Notes: generated by a model from the sequence alone, not told the origin. A stretch of 64,000 nucleotides of DNA from Muscardinus avellanarius (GCA_963383645.1 OY726565.1:36995529-37059528); one strand, 5' to 3'; shown: positions 23,452 through 35,600, counted from the stretch's first letter. Numbers and translations are program-made.

Positions 23452-23649
23452 GCCAGGCGTGGTGGTGCACGCTTGTAATTCCCACACTTGGGAGGCGGAG
23501 ACAGGAGGATCACACAGGTTCGAAGCCAGCCGTGCTGGCTTAAGAGACCCTGTTTCCAAATAAAAAGTATAAAATAGGTCTGGGAGTGTAGCCTGGAGGT
23601 AGAAGGGTTTCCAGGAATCCCAGTACCACTAAAAAAAAAAAAAAAAAAA
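23452..23649 (+). repeat. Young B1-ID SINE of the 'tccaggaatcc' subfamily
   Basis: Head 'gccaggcgtggtggtgcacg' with few apparent changes. Middle 'gaagccagccgtgctggc'. Pure A-tail of about 19. The 16-bp TSD 'gaattat(a/g)ccatcact' at 23436-23451 and 23650-23665 has one mismatch, pointing to a recent insertion. Confidence 0.93.
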
Positions 23650-23688
23650 GAATTATGCCATCACTGTTGCATTGAAGATATTGCCCAA

Positions 23689-23901
23689 GCTGGGTGTGGT
23701 GGCACACGCTGGTAATCCTAGCATTCAGGAGGCGGAGACCGGAGGATCACAGTTCACAGACAGCCTTAGCTACTTAGCAAGGCCCTTCGCAACTTAGTGA
23801 GACCCTGTTTCAAAAAATAAAAAGAATGAAAACTAGGGCTGGGGGTGTAGCTCGGAGTTACAGTGCCCCTGGGTTCCATCCCCAGACCTGGAGAAAGAAA
23901 G

Positions 23902-23955
<54 letters not shown>

Positions 23956-24106
23956 GAAGGAAGGAAGGAAGGAAGGAAGGAAGGAAGGAAGGAAGGAAGG
24001 AAGGGGGAGGAAGAAGAGGAGAAGAGGGAGGGAGAGAGGGAGGGAGGGAGGAAGGAAGGAAGGAAGGAAGGAAGGAAGGAAGGAAGGAAGGAAGGAAGGA
24101 AGGAAG
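23689..24106 (+). repeat. B1-ID SINE with a long GAAA/GGAA microsatellite tail
   Basis: The SINE part is 23689-23889. The tail is (GAAA)n then (GGAA)n with a GGGA/GAGG-rich interruption at 24002-24048, about 210 bp in all. The TSD 'ttgcccaa' at 23681-23688 and 24107-24114 shows the microsatellite is part of the inserted unit. Confidence 0.92.
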
Positions 24107-24114
24107 TTGCCCAA

Positions 24115-25828
24115 ACCCCCTAGAGTTGGTCAGACACCGACCTTCAGTCAGTACTAAGTGTTTCAAGCCTTTCCTCTTTCCATCATCTCCCCTCTTTGGC
24201 TGTGCATGGGGTGGGAGTCTCCGTGGCTTTATAAGTGTGAGCCTGTTGAGAGCCCAAGTATCTCACTAATCGAAGCTCTTTCACCTACTCATCATATGCC
24301 TTCATGATAAAAGCATTCAGCCTCTCTTAGCCTCTGTTTCTCTATATGTGAAAAGAAGCCAGTAATTGACCTCTCTCATAAATTTCTCACGAGCATTCAA
24401 TGTAAGTGCCCAGTACATAATAAACATTTCTTAAATACAATATAGGTGGTATTATCTGTCCCTCCCTGCCTTCGCATGAGCTTGTTGCCTGCACTAGCAC
24501 CTAGAGAGATTCCCTCGGACCTCTGTGTCCTGATCACAACAGGGTTCGAACCACAACAGGGTTCGAACACTTATAGTTCCAAATGAAGATGTGCATCAAC
24601 ATGAATGTAATTTTATCTTATATCTCAGCTAACATCCACTTAAATTGGTCTTTATCAGGTACCTGTTTAATCAGTGAAGTTCAGCTTTTATTTTAGGTTT
24701 CTTCTCTTTTGGCAACTACCTTCTTATCACCTGTCTTCTGCATCCATTTTTATATAGTAGTTCAGATGGGAGAGGGCACAAGATATCAGTTTCCTTGAAC
24801 TTTGTGCATGATTCTCAAAGCTTTTCTATTTGTGGCTGAATTGTTACTTGGGCCTCTCATGTTGCAAGCAAAGCATTTTCCTTTCTTACTCCTCATGGGT
24901 TCTTGTTCTGACTTAACTTCTTCAAGTGCAATCCATCTTTGCAGTATATCCTGGGGAGAACAGCCTTCACGTGTCTTTTCTGACTACAACAGTCAACTTT
25001 TTCCTTTCATTTCATCAGCTTCTGTGGGACCAATATAGTCAGAAAATCACTTGATTCTACTGTCTCAGAGTATTAAATATTTTCAAATGTATAACATTCA
25101 AGCTTTTAAAACAAACATGAAAATTATATCAATTTGAGATTAGGCTAAAGATGGCGAGCTTATCTTGGTTTGTACTAACCATACAATAGAGGGAAAAAAT
25201 CAGAGATGTTCTCACTCGCTTGAATTCCATAGGTATAAACTGTAAAAATAGCTTTGATTTAGCAAAAGCATTTTAAGTGCCATGCTAGAAACAAAGTGCT
25301 TTTCACACTGTATCTCATTTAACTACATGTGTTTAGTGAAGAAGAAAAGATGTAGATTAAAGGTAAAGAAAGTAATATTACTGTTTGTGGAGACAGACAT
25401 TACAGGTTTAGGTGCACATTATCCCTTGAATTCTCCTAATCATCTTCCATGGAGATACTAAATTCTTTATAGATGAGGAAATTAAAGTTAAATTGGCTTC
25501 AGTAATTAATCCAAGGTCATCTAACTAGCAAATGGTAAGAGCAGAGTGACCTTTAACTCTAGTGCCCGGTGGGCTAACTTCCATGCTGATGAAGAGCACA
25601 CATCAGGCCCTAGTCCATTCTGTGACTTGCCATGACCTTGAGAAAGTAACTTAAACATGCCAGATCTCAGTTCCCTCAACAGAAAAGAATTACCGAAACA
25701 AAAGCCAATAGCTACAGAAGATGTGCCATATTCAGGCACTATGCTACAGATTTATGGGAATTATTTTACTTTTTTTCTAACAACCAATCTACAAGGCACT
25801 TATTATCAGCCCTATTTTACAGACAAGG
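24115..25828. other. Single-copy-like DNA with two MIR fragments
   Basis: MIR plus at about 24285-24450 ('ttagcctctgtttctctat', 'cagtacataataaac'). MIR minus at about 25395-25560 ('atagatgaggaaattaaag', 'ccaaggtcatctaactagc'). An exact 18-bp tandem duplication of 'ccacaacagggttcgaac'-type sequence lies near 24534-24570. A third MIR begins at about 25725. Confidence 0.6.
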
Positions 25829-26290
25829 TGTGGGGACCCATTAAGGTTTTCCCCTAAAAGAATACTTCTGACTGTCCTTGCCCAGAGTCAATAAGGTTTG
25901 GGGTCATGGAAAGTTCAAAGTAAAATGTCTGAGAGAAGGTCAGGTAGTGATGGCATGAGAGATTGATTGACCTGACCGTTCTGTGCACAGGTGGTGATGG
26001 CACGAGGGACTGATGGACCTGGAACTGTATATAAATAGGACGAGAGGGATAAACCCAGGAATCTTTCCAAGATAGAATTAAATATTCTTTAAATCAAATT
26101 CTTAGAATTGAATTCTTTCATCCTCACGCCTCTCTTCGGAACCCGTACTTTTGCCGGCTGGCTCCAGCAACGAGGAAAAAGCAGCAGAGAGTGATGGAAC
26201 TTGTTGAAGCCACACAGCTAGTTGGTTGAGTGGAATTCAAATCCCACTCCCTCTCCCTCGTGTGCTGAGCTGCACACAGGGGTCTGAGGC
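25725..26290 (-). repeat. MIR SINE split by a solo LTR
   Basis: Left part ends 'ccctattttacagacaagg'. Right part resumes 'gaggaaaaagcag' and 'agccacacagctagttgg'. Removing 25829-26169 restores the usual MIR order 'ttttacagatgagg ... cacacagctag'. Confidence 0.8.
25829..26169 (+). mobile_element. Solo LTR, 341 bp, nested in a MIR
   Basis: Begins 'tgtggggacccattaagg' and ends 'ggctggctccagca', with TG...CA termini. A 6-bp duplication 'acaagg'/'acgagg' (one change) flanks it at 25823-25828 and 26170-26175. It has a TATA-like 'gtatataaatagg' near 26028 and 'attaaa' downstream as a possible poly(A) signal. A tandem pair of 'ggtgatggca' / 'agtgatggca' blocks sits in U3. A 6-bp duplication fits a class II (ERVK-like) integrase. 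Confidence 0.75.
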
Positions 26291-27569
26291 ACCTGTCACA
26301 AATGCTACCAAGTGAGTGCTGAATGAGAGGACACATAGGAAAATGCCTCAAACACAAATGTCAGCTTTGCTTATAGAATTTCAAGTAACACTACCCACGG
26401 GCTGGAGGGCAAAAACCATGTTCTAACAAATCCTTGGCTAGCTGAAAAGACTGGCCAAATTAATAAGATCACATTTCACAGGATAACAGTGAGAGTCTAT
26501 CATTAAGTTTAAAAAATTCAAATGTACCACTTTTTAAGGGAACAGGCACAGTTAGCAGCTAGTAACATCAAACGATTTTTAATAGATTTCAAGCTCCAAG
26601 CTCCAAGAATGAGATAATATTGTAATGTGGCTACCTTAGGGGGAAAAAGGGGAAGAATCTTGGGTTATATTAGTAGAAATTTAATGTCTCAACAAGATGG
26701 GCCATAGTGGGACTGGATTTGCACCATTCAGATCGTACCCGGAGCACTGGGGCTCGCTCAGAGAGTGATGTTTTGGGAAAATGATGACAGAAGTAAGAGG
26801 AGACTGGCTGGAACTCAGACACCTGCCACATCGGGCTCCAAAGCTGTGACAGTGTATCAGAAAACTCACACTAATGGTCATGGGATGTTTGAAAGACTTG
26901 TATTCCAGATGACCCTTAAGGCAAAGTAGGAATCATGGTAAGAAGATACATGGAAGAATCTTTCAACTCATAATAAAGAAAACTTAAATATAATTACAGA
27001 TATATAAAAACTGAACTCTGATGAATATGAGTGTTCCTTGTCCCCGCAGCTGCTCAAGCAAAAGGTCAACCACCACTTGTTAAAAATATTACACACAACA
27101 TCCAGGCAAGACATCAGGGCTGGGTCTCTGTAGACCTGAAGTCCATTCTGCCACCATAAGTTTGTGTGTGAGGAGGAGGGGGAAGCATTCTTTAAATCTA
27201 ACAGAAGATACAAACTGCATCTGCTTAAATTAATTTATATAGCACTTGAATAGCACAGGGCCATACTCACAAGGGACTTCACAAATAGCACGTAAACAAA
27301 GAAAAATGTTTTCAACACATCAAAATAATCATTGTCCTCTAATAAATTGAAATAATAATTTAAATTCACCTTACAAAAAATAAACACTTTCATAGATCTT
27401 TCAGACTATTATCAATTTGCTATCAATAAACATGCCGAAGCCTGCTTTCCCTCTCACTCTACTTTTCTCTTTCCCTGATGGTGGTCACAAATCCTCTACC
27501 CCACAAGATTTGAAGTGTCATCTATTGCCAGAAAAGACCATTATTCAACGCTTCCCATCAATATCTTTT
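26291..27569. other. Unassigned, apparently single-copy sequence
   Basis: No recent transposon recognised. Short frames (26681-26881, 26968-27213) lack domains. Confidence 0.45.
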
Positions 27570-27763
27570 TTTTTTTTTTTTTTTTTTTTTGGTGGTACTG
27601 GGGTTCCTGGAAGCCCTTCTACCTCCGGGCTACACTCCCAGACCTATTTTATTTTTGGAAACAGGGTCTCTTACGCCAGCGTGGCTGGCTTTGAACCTGC
27701 GAGATCCTCCTGTCTCCACCTCCCAAGCACGGGGATTACATGCGTGCGCCACCACGCCCAGCT
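27570..27763 (-). repeat. Young B1-ID SINE, 'cctggaagccc' subfamily
   Basis: T-run then 'ggtggtactggggttcctgg' to 'cgtgcgccaccacgcccagc'. Flanked by 'atatcttt' on both sides (about 27561 and 27764). Very close to the other copies of this subfamily at 48723 and 56723. Confidence 0.92.
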
Positions 27764-29060
27764 ATATCTTTCTACTTAATATTTCCAATTAGATGCCAAA
27801 TAGGTATCTCAAAAATGATCTCTACAGCTGAGCTCTTAATGGCCACACCCACTCACATTCAATCAGACTGTCCTCTAATCTTCCTAGCTTAGTAAATTAC
27901 ACTGCCATCCCAAATTTGCTTAGGCCAGAACCCTCGAAACCACTCATGAAGTAAATCCCTTCCTCACATCCCACATCCCACCTGTCACCCAGGACAGGCT
28001 GTTCTCAGAAACCTCACTCTATCTACTCCCTCCATAGTGTCTACTCACACTTTAGTCCATTCCAACCTCACTTTACTCCTCAACTACTGCTCACCTCAGA
28101 GCTGCTCTGCCTCCCTTATGTATCTTAATTGTATTGTCTCCATTGCAAGAGCTTTTCTTTTGTTTATCTTGAATTTCTAGTTAGGCAATCAAATTGTTCT
28201 CAAATGTTATGATTTGCTTTTACTTTTCAATTTTTATATTTTTTTAGCCTTCTTAGTGCAAAACATTATTAAATAGCATCTGTGACAGAAGATATTTTTG
28301 GCGGTTTTTTAAAACAAAATTCTCACTTTATTAAGACTGAAATAAACTATGCAAAATTGGGTTTCCCTCACCAAAAATAACAGCAATATCTTCTGTATTA
28401 TTTTTAGATAAGCCACAAAAGATTTATTTTCTAGATTTTTTTAGGTTTTGCTTATAAATCAAGATGAGGCAGTATACATAGTCATGGATCAGAAAGCAGA
28501 AGGGCAGGTATTAATACATGGAAAGACATTCTCTCTGTTACAGAATATGTTTTGATTAATATTTAACAAATTAAATCTAAACATTTTAAAGGATAGCTTT
28601 TCTTAATATCATAAGATGAATTGAAACATCTTATTTTATTTCTTAATCTTTGGCTAAAAATAGAAGCCTCTGACCAGCCTCTGACCAGCCCATGAGGATT
28701 AGGGGAGGGACTTCGCAGGAGTTTCCTTAAGAAATGGTCTATCCTAAAGCTGTAGTACTCAACTTTGTCACTCCATAGAATATTCACCAATATCTCAAGA
28801 CATTTTGCTGTCACAGGTAGAGGGGGTGCTACTAGCACCTAGTGGGTAGAGTAAGGATGTGACTATATATCCTTCAAGGCACAATGCAGTCCCCCGTAAC
28901 AAAGAATTTACTAGCACAAAATGTCAGTTGTACTGAAGTTGAAAAATCCTATCCTAAAATTGCTAAGTAATGAACAAATTTACAGGAAGCTTTTTGTTCT
29001 CCCAATTTTAAACATGAGCAGACAGCAAAGAATCGGCAAACGTATAAAGGAAACAGTTAA
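27764..29060. other. Ancient repeat remnant and unassigned DNA
   Basis: 27795-28200 ('aggtatctcaaaaatgatc', 'cttcctcacatcccacatcc') looks like a heavily diverged dispersed repeat, possibly L2-class; I am not sure of the family. A small tandem duplication 'gcctctgaccagcctctgacc' lies at about 28667. The remainder is unrecognised. Confidence 0.4.
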
Positions 29061-29069
29061 TCTCAAAGA

Positions 29070-29071
29070 TA

Positions 29072-29121
<50 letters not shown>

Positions 29122-29123
29122 TT

Positions 29124-29182
<59 letters not shown>

Positions 29183-29200
29183 GGAAGGAAGGAAGGAAGT
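29070..29200. repeat. Interrupted (GA)n microsatellite
   Basis: (GA)n to about 29118, then an interruption 'tattgagtg', then (GA)n to 29178 and (GGAA)n. The open frame of GA-coded R/E repeats over it (28921-29247) is an artefact. Confidence 0.95.
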
Positions 29201-29219
29201 TAACGTTTAAAATGTGCTT

Positions 29220-31200
29220 TTCAGGTGTGGAGCAAGATGTTGGCTGAACAGGACACTCCAGGGAAGGATTCCTCTCAGAAACATCAATTAGAATAGCTAT
29301 TCACACATCAAAATGTGTTCAGAAGAGCTAAGGAAAACAAGTGAGAGACCAGTGTCTGATTTTAGCATAATAATAAGAAAAGCTCCACTGAAGAATGAAA
29401 GAAAGGGTTACCAGTGTCACCTCTCCTCCAGTTTCAGTAACACAGCCCGCAGAGAAACCTCCTGCTTTGAGGAGAGAAAGGGAACGAAGTACAAATCTTA
29501 GACCAGAATTTCCTTACCAGTGCCTGACACTGTGAAAACAGTACTAAGCAAAACGCCAGGGCCTCATCCCCTGGCCAGTGCCTCTGGACCTTTGTTAGTC
29601 TGGTGGTCACTATTTCCACCCATCCCCAGCCTGGGCAACATAATGTGGACCAAAAACTCCATCCATGAGTAGATAGGACAAAAGAGTCACTACCAGTACC
29701 ATTAAGGCAAAAATTAGCACCAGAGCCAAAAAAAAAAACCCTGTCCCTGGTCAGTGCCTAAAAATGGAGCTTCTGCATCCCAAGGGATTTCCCACCCCAT
29801 CCCTGACCTAACCTCAGACAGCAAAGATAGGCACCAAGTTCCTGCATAGATCCCTGAGACCAGTCCCTCCATGGTGAGGCCCAGAGCCAGGCAGAATCTT
29901 ACAGTGCCTGACTACAGGCCGGTGATTGTTGGTGAGGTGTCTGGGCCTTCCCCAACTCCAAAAGGAGGCTGGGGGGCATGGACTACCCTTTTTTGTACTA
30001 CACTAGTTCATTCTGAACAATTAACTACAAATTTAGGACAAACACGGGTTCAGTGCACCCTCTAGTGTTGAAACAGTGCACCTTTGTAGTGTTGAAACAA
30101 CCAACAGGGAGTCATGGAAAACCTAGACTTAGGTCATCATCTAGTGATGAAATAGCAGACGTGGCCACCAGCTCAGAGCAAACAAGTAACCTGGTTAGAA
30201 GTTTTGGAAGGACAGGCATAAGGCCAGATTATAAAGAATTTAATAAATATCTGAACCCCTCAAAACTCAGATTATGTCATATGCCAGCAAGCATCAAGAG
30301 TTTTCAAGGAATCATGACCTCACCTATGAAAATAAGGCACCAGAAACCAACCATATAGCAAACAATATATGCAAACTTTTTAAGGAAAGCTGTTTTAAGG
30401 AAACTTAACAAGCTTTAAAAACACAGAGAAAATATTCAGTACTTTATCAAACTTAACAGGTAGAATTTTTTAAATAATCAAACATCCCTAAGCTAAAAAG
30501 TACACTAAGAAAACTTTAAAATGTAATAGAAGACATCAACAACATAACAGATTAAACAGATGAATCAATGAATTCAAACGCAAGCTGTTGGAATATATAT
30601 CATCAAGAAGAAAAAAGGAATAAAAAGTAAGGGGGAATGAAAAAAGCATAGGAAAATGTGACTACATTAAATGAGCAAACATTAAGCCGGGCGTGGTGGT
30701 GCACGCTTGTAAGCCCAGCATTCAGGAGGCTGAGACAGGAGGACTGCGTTTGCAGACAGCATCAGCTACTTAGCGAGGCCCTCCACAACTCAGCAAGACC
30801 GTGTTTCAAGATAAAGAATAAAAATTCGGGCAGGGGATATCACTTGGAGGTAAAATGCCCCTGGGTTCCATCCCCAGTGCCGAAAAAAAGAGCAACTATT
30901 CAAGTTATTGGGGTTCACAGGAACTTGATGTCATTGGGGATAAAAAGGTGATTATAATAAAAATACAGATAATATCAGAAATCTTCCAAAGATATAAATA
31001 TTCAGAATCAGGAAATCCAGAAGTCACTAATGTTTCCATTTAACTAAGTCTACTCCAAGATAAATTATAATCAATCTCTCAAAGGTTAAAACAAGAAGTA
31101 GATTCCTCAAAGAGCAACAAAATATAACAAAAATAATTAATACTGATGCTTTTTCTAAGGCAAATAACTATAAAATTTTCCCAATGCTTATACCTCACTT
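29220..31200 (+). mobile_element. Old L1 5' half (5' UTR into ORF1), plus strand
   Basis: Starts with a 'ggagcaagatgttggctgaac'-type L1M 5' UTR opening next to the GA/GGAA tract, and continues through A-rich coding-like sequence ('acatcaacaacataac', 'gatgaatcaatgaattc'). It is interrupted by the SINE at 30686. The reading frame is not preserved. Confidence 0.65.
30686..30889 (+). repeat. B1-ID chimeric SINE
   Basis: Head 'gccgggcgtggtggtgcacg', tail 'gggttccatccccagtgcc' with a short A-run. Complete; inserted in the L1M remnant above. Confidence 0.93.
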
Positions 31201-31970
31201 TTGTATACTTTTATTGGTGTGTTGTACTCTCACATTATAATGTACTTCATAGTGATAGTGACATACATGTACACAGCACTTGGTGAGTTTTCCCCAGGCT
31301 TCTGCCCATTTCCCCTTCCCCATACAGGATTTGAGATTGGTGTTGGTATTCTACATATTTTCATAATGTCAATGGAAGTGTGTCTTTTATTAACTCTCCC
31401 TATCCCCCCTCTCTCTCCAAAATCACCTCCCTTGCTCTATTGGAGTCTTTCTTCCCTTACCTAGAGTCCTTCTTCTGTCCCAATTACTCCTGAGCTTCTG
31501 CATATGAGAAAAAGCATATGACCCACAGGAGTTCCCTGAGCCGTTTGGCTGTGCAGTTTGGGTAGTCCAGTCTTAAAGTGCTGGAGTATGGAGAGAAAGA
31601 CACAATTGCTTTCAACCTTGATTCTCTGTGTTCACTGGTTCAACAAGATTCTGCTTCTTCATGTGGTTGGCTCAATAAGATTCTGCTTCCCTGATAGCCA
31701 CCGGTCCCAGCAGCCACCAGCTCCTGTGTGAGCTCACCAAGATGTCACCTGCTTCTGCTCTCCACTTACCAGAGGAGATGCTTGGAGCTTTTTTTTTATC
31801 CTCTACTCTTTGTGCTGCCTCCAATTCAACCACATTCTTACTGTCCTTACTCTGTTGTATTCTGCTTTTTCTTCTCTTACCAAGAAGCAGTCTTTTCACT
31901 GTTTGAGCTCTGAGTCTCTGAGCAGCTGAAACGTGCTACCTTCCTCTAGTCGGCCACCTCTAATCTCCAG
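31201..31970 (-). mobile_element. Internally deleted L1: 5' UTR joined to the 3' end
   Basis: On the minus strand 31970-31522 is an L1 5' UTR ('ggagattagaggtggccgac', 'cagctgctcagagactcag', 'caagcatctcctctggtaag'). It joins abruptly at about 31520 to the last codons of ORF2 and the 3' UTR ('ggtcatatgctttttctc' onward), ending at 31201. ORF1 and nearly all of ORF2 are missing. The duplication 'ctcactt' flanks it (31194-31200, 31971-31977). The 3' part matches the L1 subfamily at 54484-58835. This resembles spliced-RNA L1 insertions known in human. Confidence 0.75.
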
Positions 31971-31977
31971 CTCACTT

Positions 31978-32545
31978 ATTTTCTAAGGTTATGTTCAGAC
32001 TCGTACTAAGTACTTCTGGCAAATTTAGTATTTAGGAAAAATATCATAATGCTTAGTATTAAATTTTTAACAAGAAGTTCATTTCTAGACCTTATTTGCT
32101 AATAGTTTTTATAATAGATGGATATTGAACATTATCTAGTGATTTTTGTCCAGAAACTGAGATAAGCCTATGATTTTTCTTCTTTAGTTCAATAATTATA
32201 AATTATATTGATAGATTTTTTTGTGTTGAGCATCATTGCCTTTGTAGCATAACCATCACTTAATATTGATATACTACTTTTTAATACACTACTAAATTTG
32301 GTTAGTCAATATTCTATTTAAGATTTTTGCAACTACCTTCATAAAAGTTCATTTTTATTTTCTCATGTTGCTCGTATCTGATTTTACTATCAAGATCTCA
32401 CTAGCTTCATATAATAAGATGAGTAACATTTGCTCTTTTCTATTTTCTGGAAGAATTTCTAAATATAAGAGAACTCAGCATCAAGGAAATTTTGTAGAAA
32501 TTCCTTTAGTAAGCCATCCACCCTAATTTTGGGAAGTAGGGAACC
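31978..32545 (-). mobile_element. Old L1 ORF2 fragment (reverse-transcriptase region)
   Basis: Antisense order of RT-region markers: 'ggaagaatttctaaatat', 'ttcctttagtaagccatcc', 'cataataagatgag'-like text. No frame survives. Confidence 0.6.
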
Positions 32546-32565
32546 TTTATATTTGCTTTGGCTTG

Positions 32566-32733
32566 AGGAAATACTGGGGATTGAACCCACGGGCATCCTA
32601 ACCCTGAGATATAGCCCCAGCCTTTTTTAATTTTAGAACAGAGCCTTGCTAAATTGCTAAGGCTGACCTCAAATCTGCAATCTTCCTGCAAGCCTCCAGA
32701 GTATTGGGACTACAGGCGTGCACCTCCAATCCA
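32566..32733 (-). repeat. B1-ID SINE, decayed
   Basis: 'atactggggattgaacccac', 'agcctccagagtattggg', 'acaggcgtgcacc'. Lacks a clear T-run and visible TSD. Confidence 0.8.
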
Positions 32734-32959
32734 TGGCTTGGATTTAGCACTTAAGCAAATAAGTGGTGGATAGTGAGCCAGGTTTTTTATTGTTGGAATA
32801 AAACACTACTATAAAACAAAAGGAAAAAGATAAAATTATCTCTTGTGGGATTGGATTAGAGTTGGGGAAATCAATATGAATGCATGATTATCTCAATAAA
32901 GATATAAATTGATAATACACAGAAAATTTATAGTTATGCATATAAATGTAGGTTAGTAC

Positions 32960-33018
<59 letters not shown>

Positions 33019-33300
33019 CTATCAGATAGGAAGGCCTAGAACCAATGATAATAGCAAAGAGGACATTAGGGTTCAGGTTGTATTTCCAATGCCATCTTCC
33101 AGTCAAATGAGTTAGGGCTCCTCTGAAAAATAGCTGACTTTCAAAGAGGAGAAAAACATAAGCAAAAATGAGTCTGAAATACCTTATAGTGCCAAAGAGT
33201 AAGATAATGCTAAAAAATAAAAATTTGAAAACATGCACATACTCAGTGATGAGAATACATCAAAGAGACACAGGAACCAACTGAAAGAGTTCCCAATGGC
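32734..33300. other. Unassigned DNA with an (AC)n microsatellite
   Basis: (AC)n at about 32966-33015 preceded by 'acatacatacatac'. Nothing else recognised with confidence. Confidence 0.6.
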
Positions 33301-33991
33301 CAAAGCTGGCACAATTTAAGCAACAAATTAAGTGTCATTGAATTGTAATTAATATCCATAGGTCTATACTTATAAAAATAAGGTATTGGAAGCAGTATGG
33401 TATTGGCACAAAAAATAGGTCATAGACCAATGGAACAGAATAGAAGAAACAGAAACAAATCTACAAATTTATAAGCAGTTGATCTTCAACAAAGGGTCCA
33501 AATACATACGCTGGAGAAAAGAGAGCCTTTTCAACAAATGGTGCTGGGGAAACTGGCTACCCATTTGTAGAAAAATAATACTAAGTCCTTACCTCTCACC
33601 CTTCACAGGAATAAACTCAAGATGAATCAAAGACCTGGAAGTTAGACCAGAGTCTGTGAAGCTTTTAAAAGAGGGCATAGGTTCAACACTCCAACATATA
33701 GGCACAAGTAGTAACTTCCTCACCAGACTCCCAAAGCTCAGGAAATTAAAACAACATTTAACGAGTGGGATGGCATCAAACTAACAAGAATCTAAAGAGA
33801 AAGCTTACAAAATGGGAGATCTTTACTAACCATCCCTCTGATAGAGGACTAATAGCCAGAACATACAAAGAACTTAAAAGACTTTACACTAGCAAAACAA
33901 ATAACCCAATCAAGAAATGGAAAACTGAACTGAATAGACACTTCACAAAAGAAGAGAAACAAATGTCCAATAGATACATGTAAAAATGTTC

Positions 33992-34740
33992 CCAGATTTT
34001 CTTCTAAAAGTTTATAGTCTTAAGATTTATATTTAGGTCTTTTATCTATTTTGAGTTAATACTTGTATGTGGGATTAGGTAAGGGTCCAATTTTATTCTT
34101 TTCCATGTAATTATTATTTTTCAACAATATTTAGTTAAAAGATTATTATTTCTACCACCAAATGTTCGTGGAAACCTTGTCAAAAATAACTTGACAATAT
34201 AGGGAAGAATTTAGCTCTAGGCTTGTATTTAACTCCAATGGTTTATATATCTGCCTTTAGAAGAGTACTACACTATTTCAATTATTGTAGTTTTATATGG
34301 TTTGAAATCAGAAAATATATATCTGCTAGCTTTGTTTCTTTTCAAGATCGTTTTGGGTATCTAGAATCCATATTCCATATTAGGATAGATTTTTTTCTGA
34401 AAAATAAATATATAAATATATGATAGTTTCACCTAAAAAAAAACAGAAAAAAATATCCTCTGGTAAGAAAGAAAGCAAAAAGAAATATTGAAATGTTATC
34501 TTTAAGTCATCAAAAGCTTGGTATCAGACAAATTAAACTCTTATGTGAGATTATCATTTTTAATTTTGGATAAATTGCTATAATACTAGATGTCAACCAC
34601 TAAGCCAAGCATGGGAAGGAGGGATGGAGAGAGAATGGGGTGGGGATCGGGTGGGGGCTGACTGGGCAATGTGTGCATGTATGTCTACAAAAGTTTGTAT
34701 CCCACTATGATGTATGAATACAAAGCACCAATAAAATAAA
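33992..34740. mobile_element. 5'-inverted L1 insertion inside an L1
   Basis: Flanked by 'aaaaatgttc' at 33982-33991 and 34741-34750, splitting the ORF2 sequence 'acatg(t)aaaaatgttcaacatc'. The left part (33992-34400) reads as antisense L1 ORF2. The right end (34590-34740) is sense L1 3' UTR with 'caccaataaaataaa' poly(A). An inverted 5' portion plus a sense 3' portion within one TSD is the signature of twin priming. The middle (34430-34590) is unassigned. Confidence 0.65.
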
Positions 34741-35199
34741 AAAAATGTTCAACATCATTAGCCATCAGGGAGATGCAAATCAAAACTATGCTGAGATCGC
34801 ATCTAACCCCAATCAGAGTGGCAGTCATAAAGAAGTCAGATAACAATAAATGTTGGTGAGGATATGGGGAAATAGAAACTCTTCTACATTACTGGTTGGA
34901 GTGTAAATTAGTTCAGTCATTATGGAGACCAGTGTGGAGAATCCCTAGAAAATTGGTAATGGATCCACCATATGATCTGGCCATACCACTACTGGATATC
35001 TTTTCAAAAGGGTTGAAGCCAGAGAGCTACGGTAATATATGCCTAATGATGTTCATAGCAGCCCAATTCACAATAGTCTGGAACCAACCTAGGTGTCCAT
35101 CAACAGATGAATGGATTACAAAATTATAGGAGATACACAAAATAGAATTCTACTCAGCATAAAGAACAAATTATATCATTTGCAAGAAGATGGAAGGAA

Positions 35200-35600
35200 G
35201 CCAGGCATGGTGGTGCACACTTGTAATCCCAGCATTTGGGAGGCTGAGACGGGAGGATCTTGGTTCAAGGACAGACTCAGCTACTACTTAGTGAGGCCCT
35301 TTGGAATTCAGTGAGACCCTGTTTCAAAATAAAGAATAAAAAATATGGCTCGGGGTGTAGTTGGAGGTAGAATGCCCCTGGGTTCCATCCCCAGTACCAC
35401 CAAGAAGAAGAAGAAGAAGAAGAAGAAGAAGAAGAAGAAGAAGAAGAAGAAGAAGAAGAAGAAGGAGGAGGAGGAGGAGGAGGAGGAGGAGGAGGAGGAG
35501 GAGGAGGAGGAGGAGGAGGAGGAGGTGATGATGAAGAAGAAGAAGAAGAAGAAGAAGAAGATGATGATGATGATGATGAAGAAGAAGAAGAAGATGATGA
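35200..35600 (+). repeat. B1-ID SINE with GAA/GGA/GAT trinucleotide tail
   Basis: SINE 35200-35400 ('gccaggcatggtggtgcaca' to 'ccccagtaccaccaag'). About 195 bp of (GAA)n, (GGA)n, (GAA)n and (GAT)n follow. 'gatggaagga' occurs before and after, consistent with a TSD in the host L1. Confidence 0.9.

Noticed and set aside
23826..24269. Lys/Glu/Arg/Gly-rich 147-codon ORF
   Set aside because: Reads straight through GAAA/GGAA microsatellite sequence.
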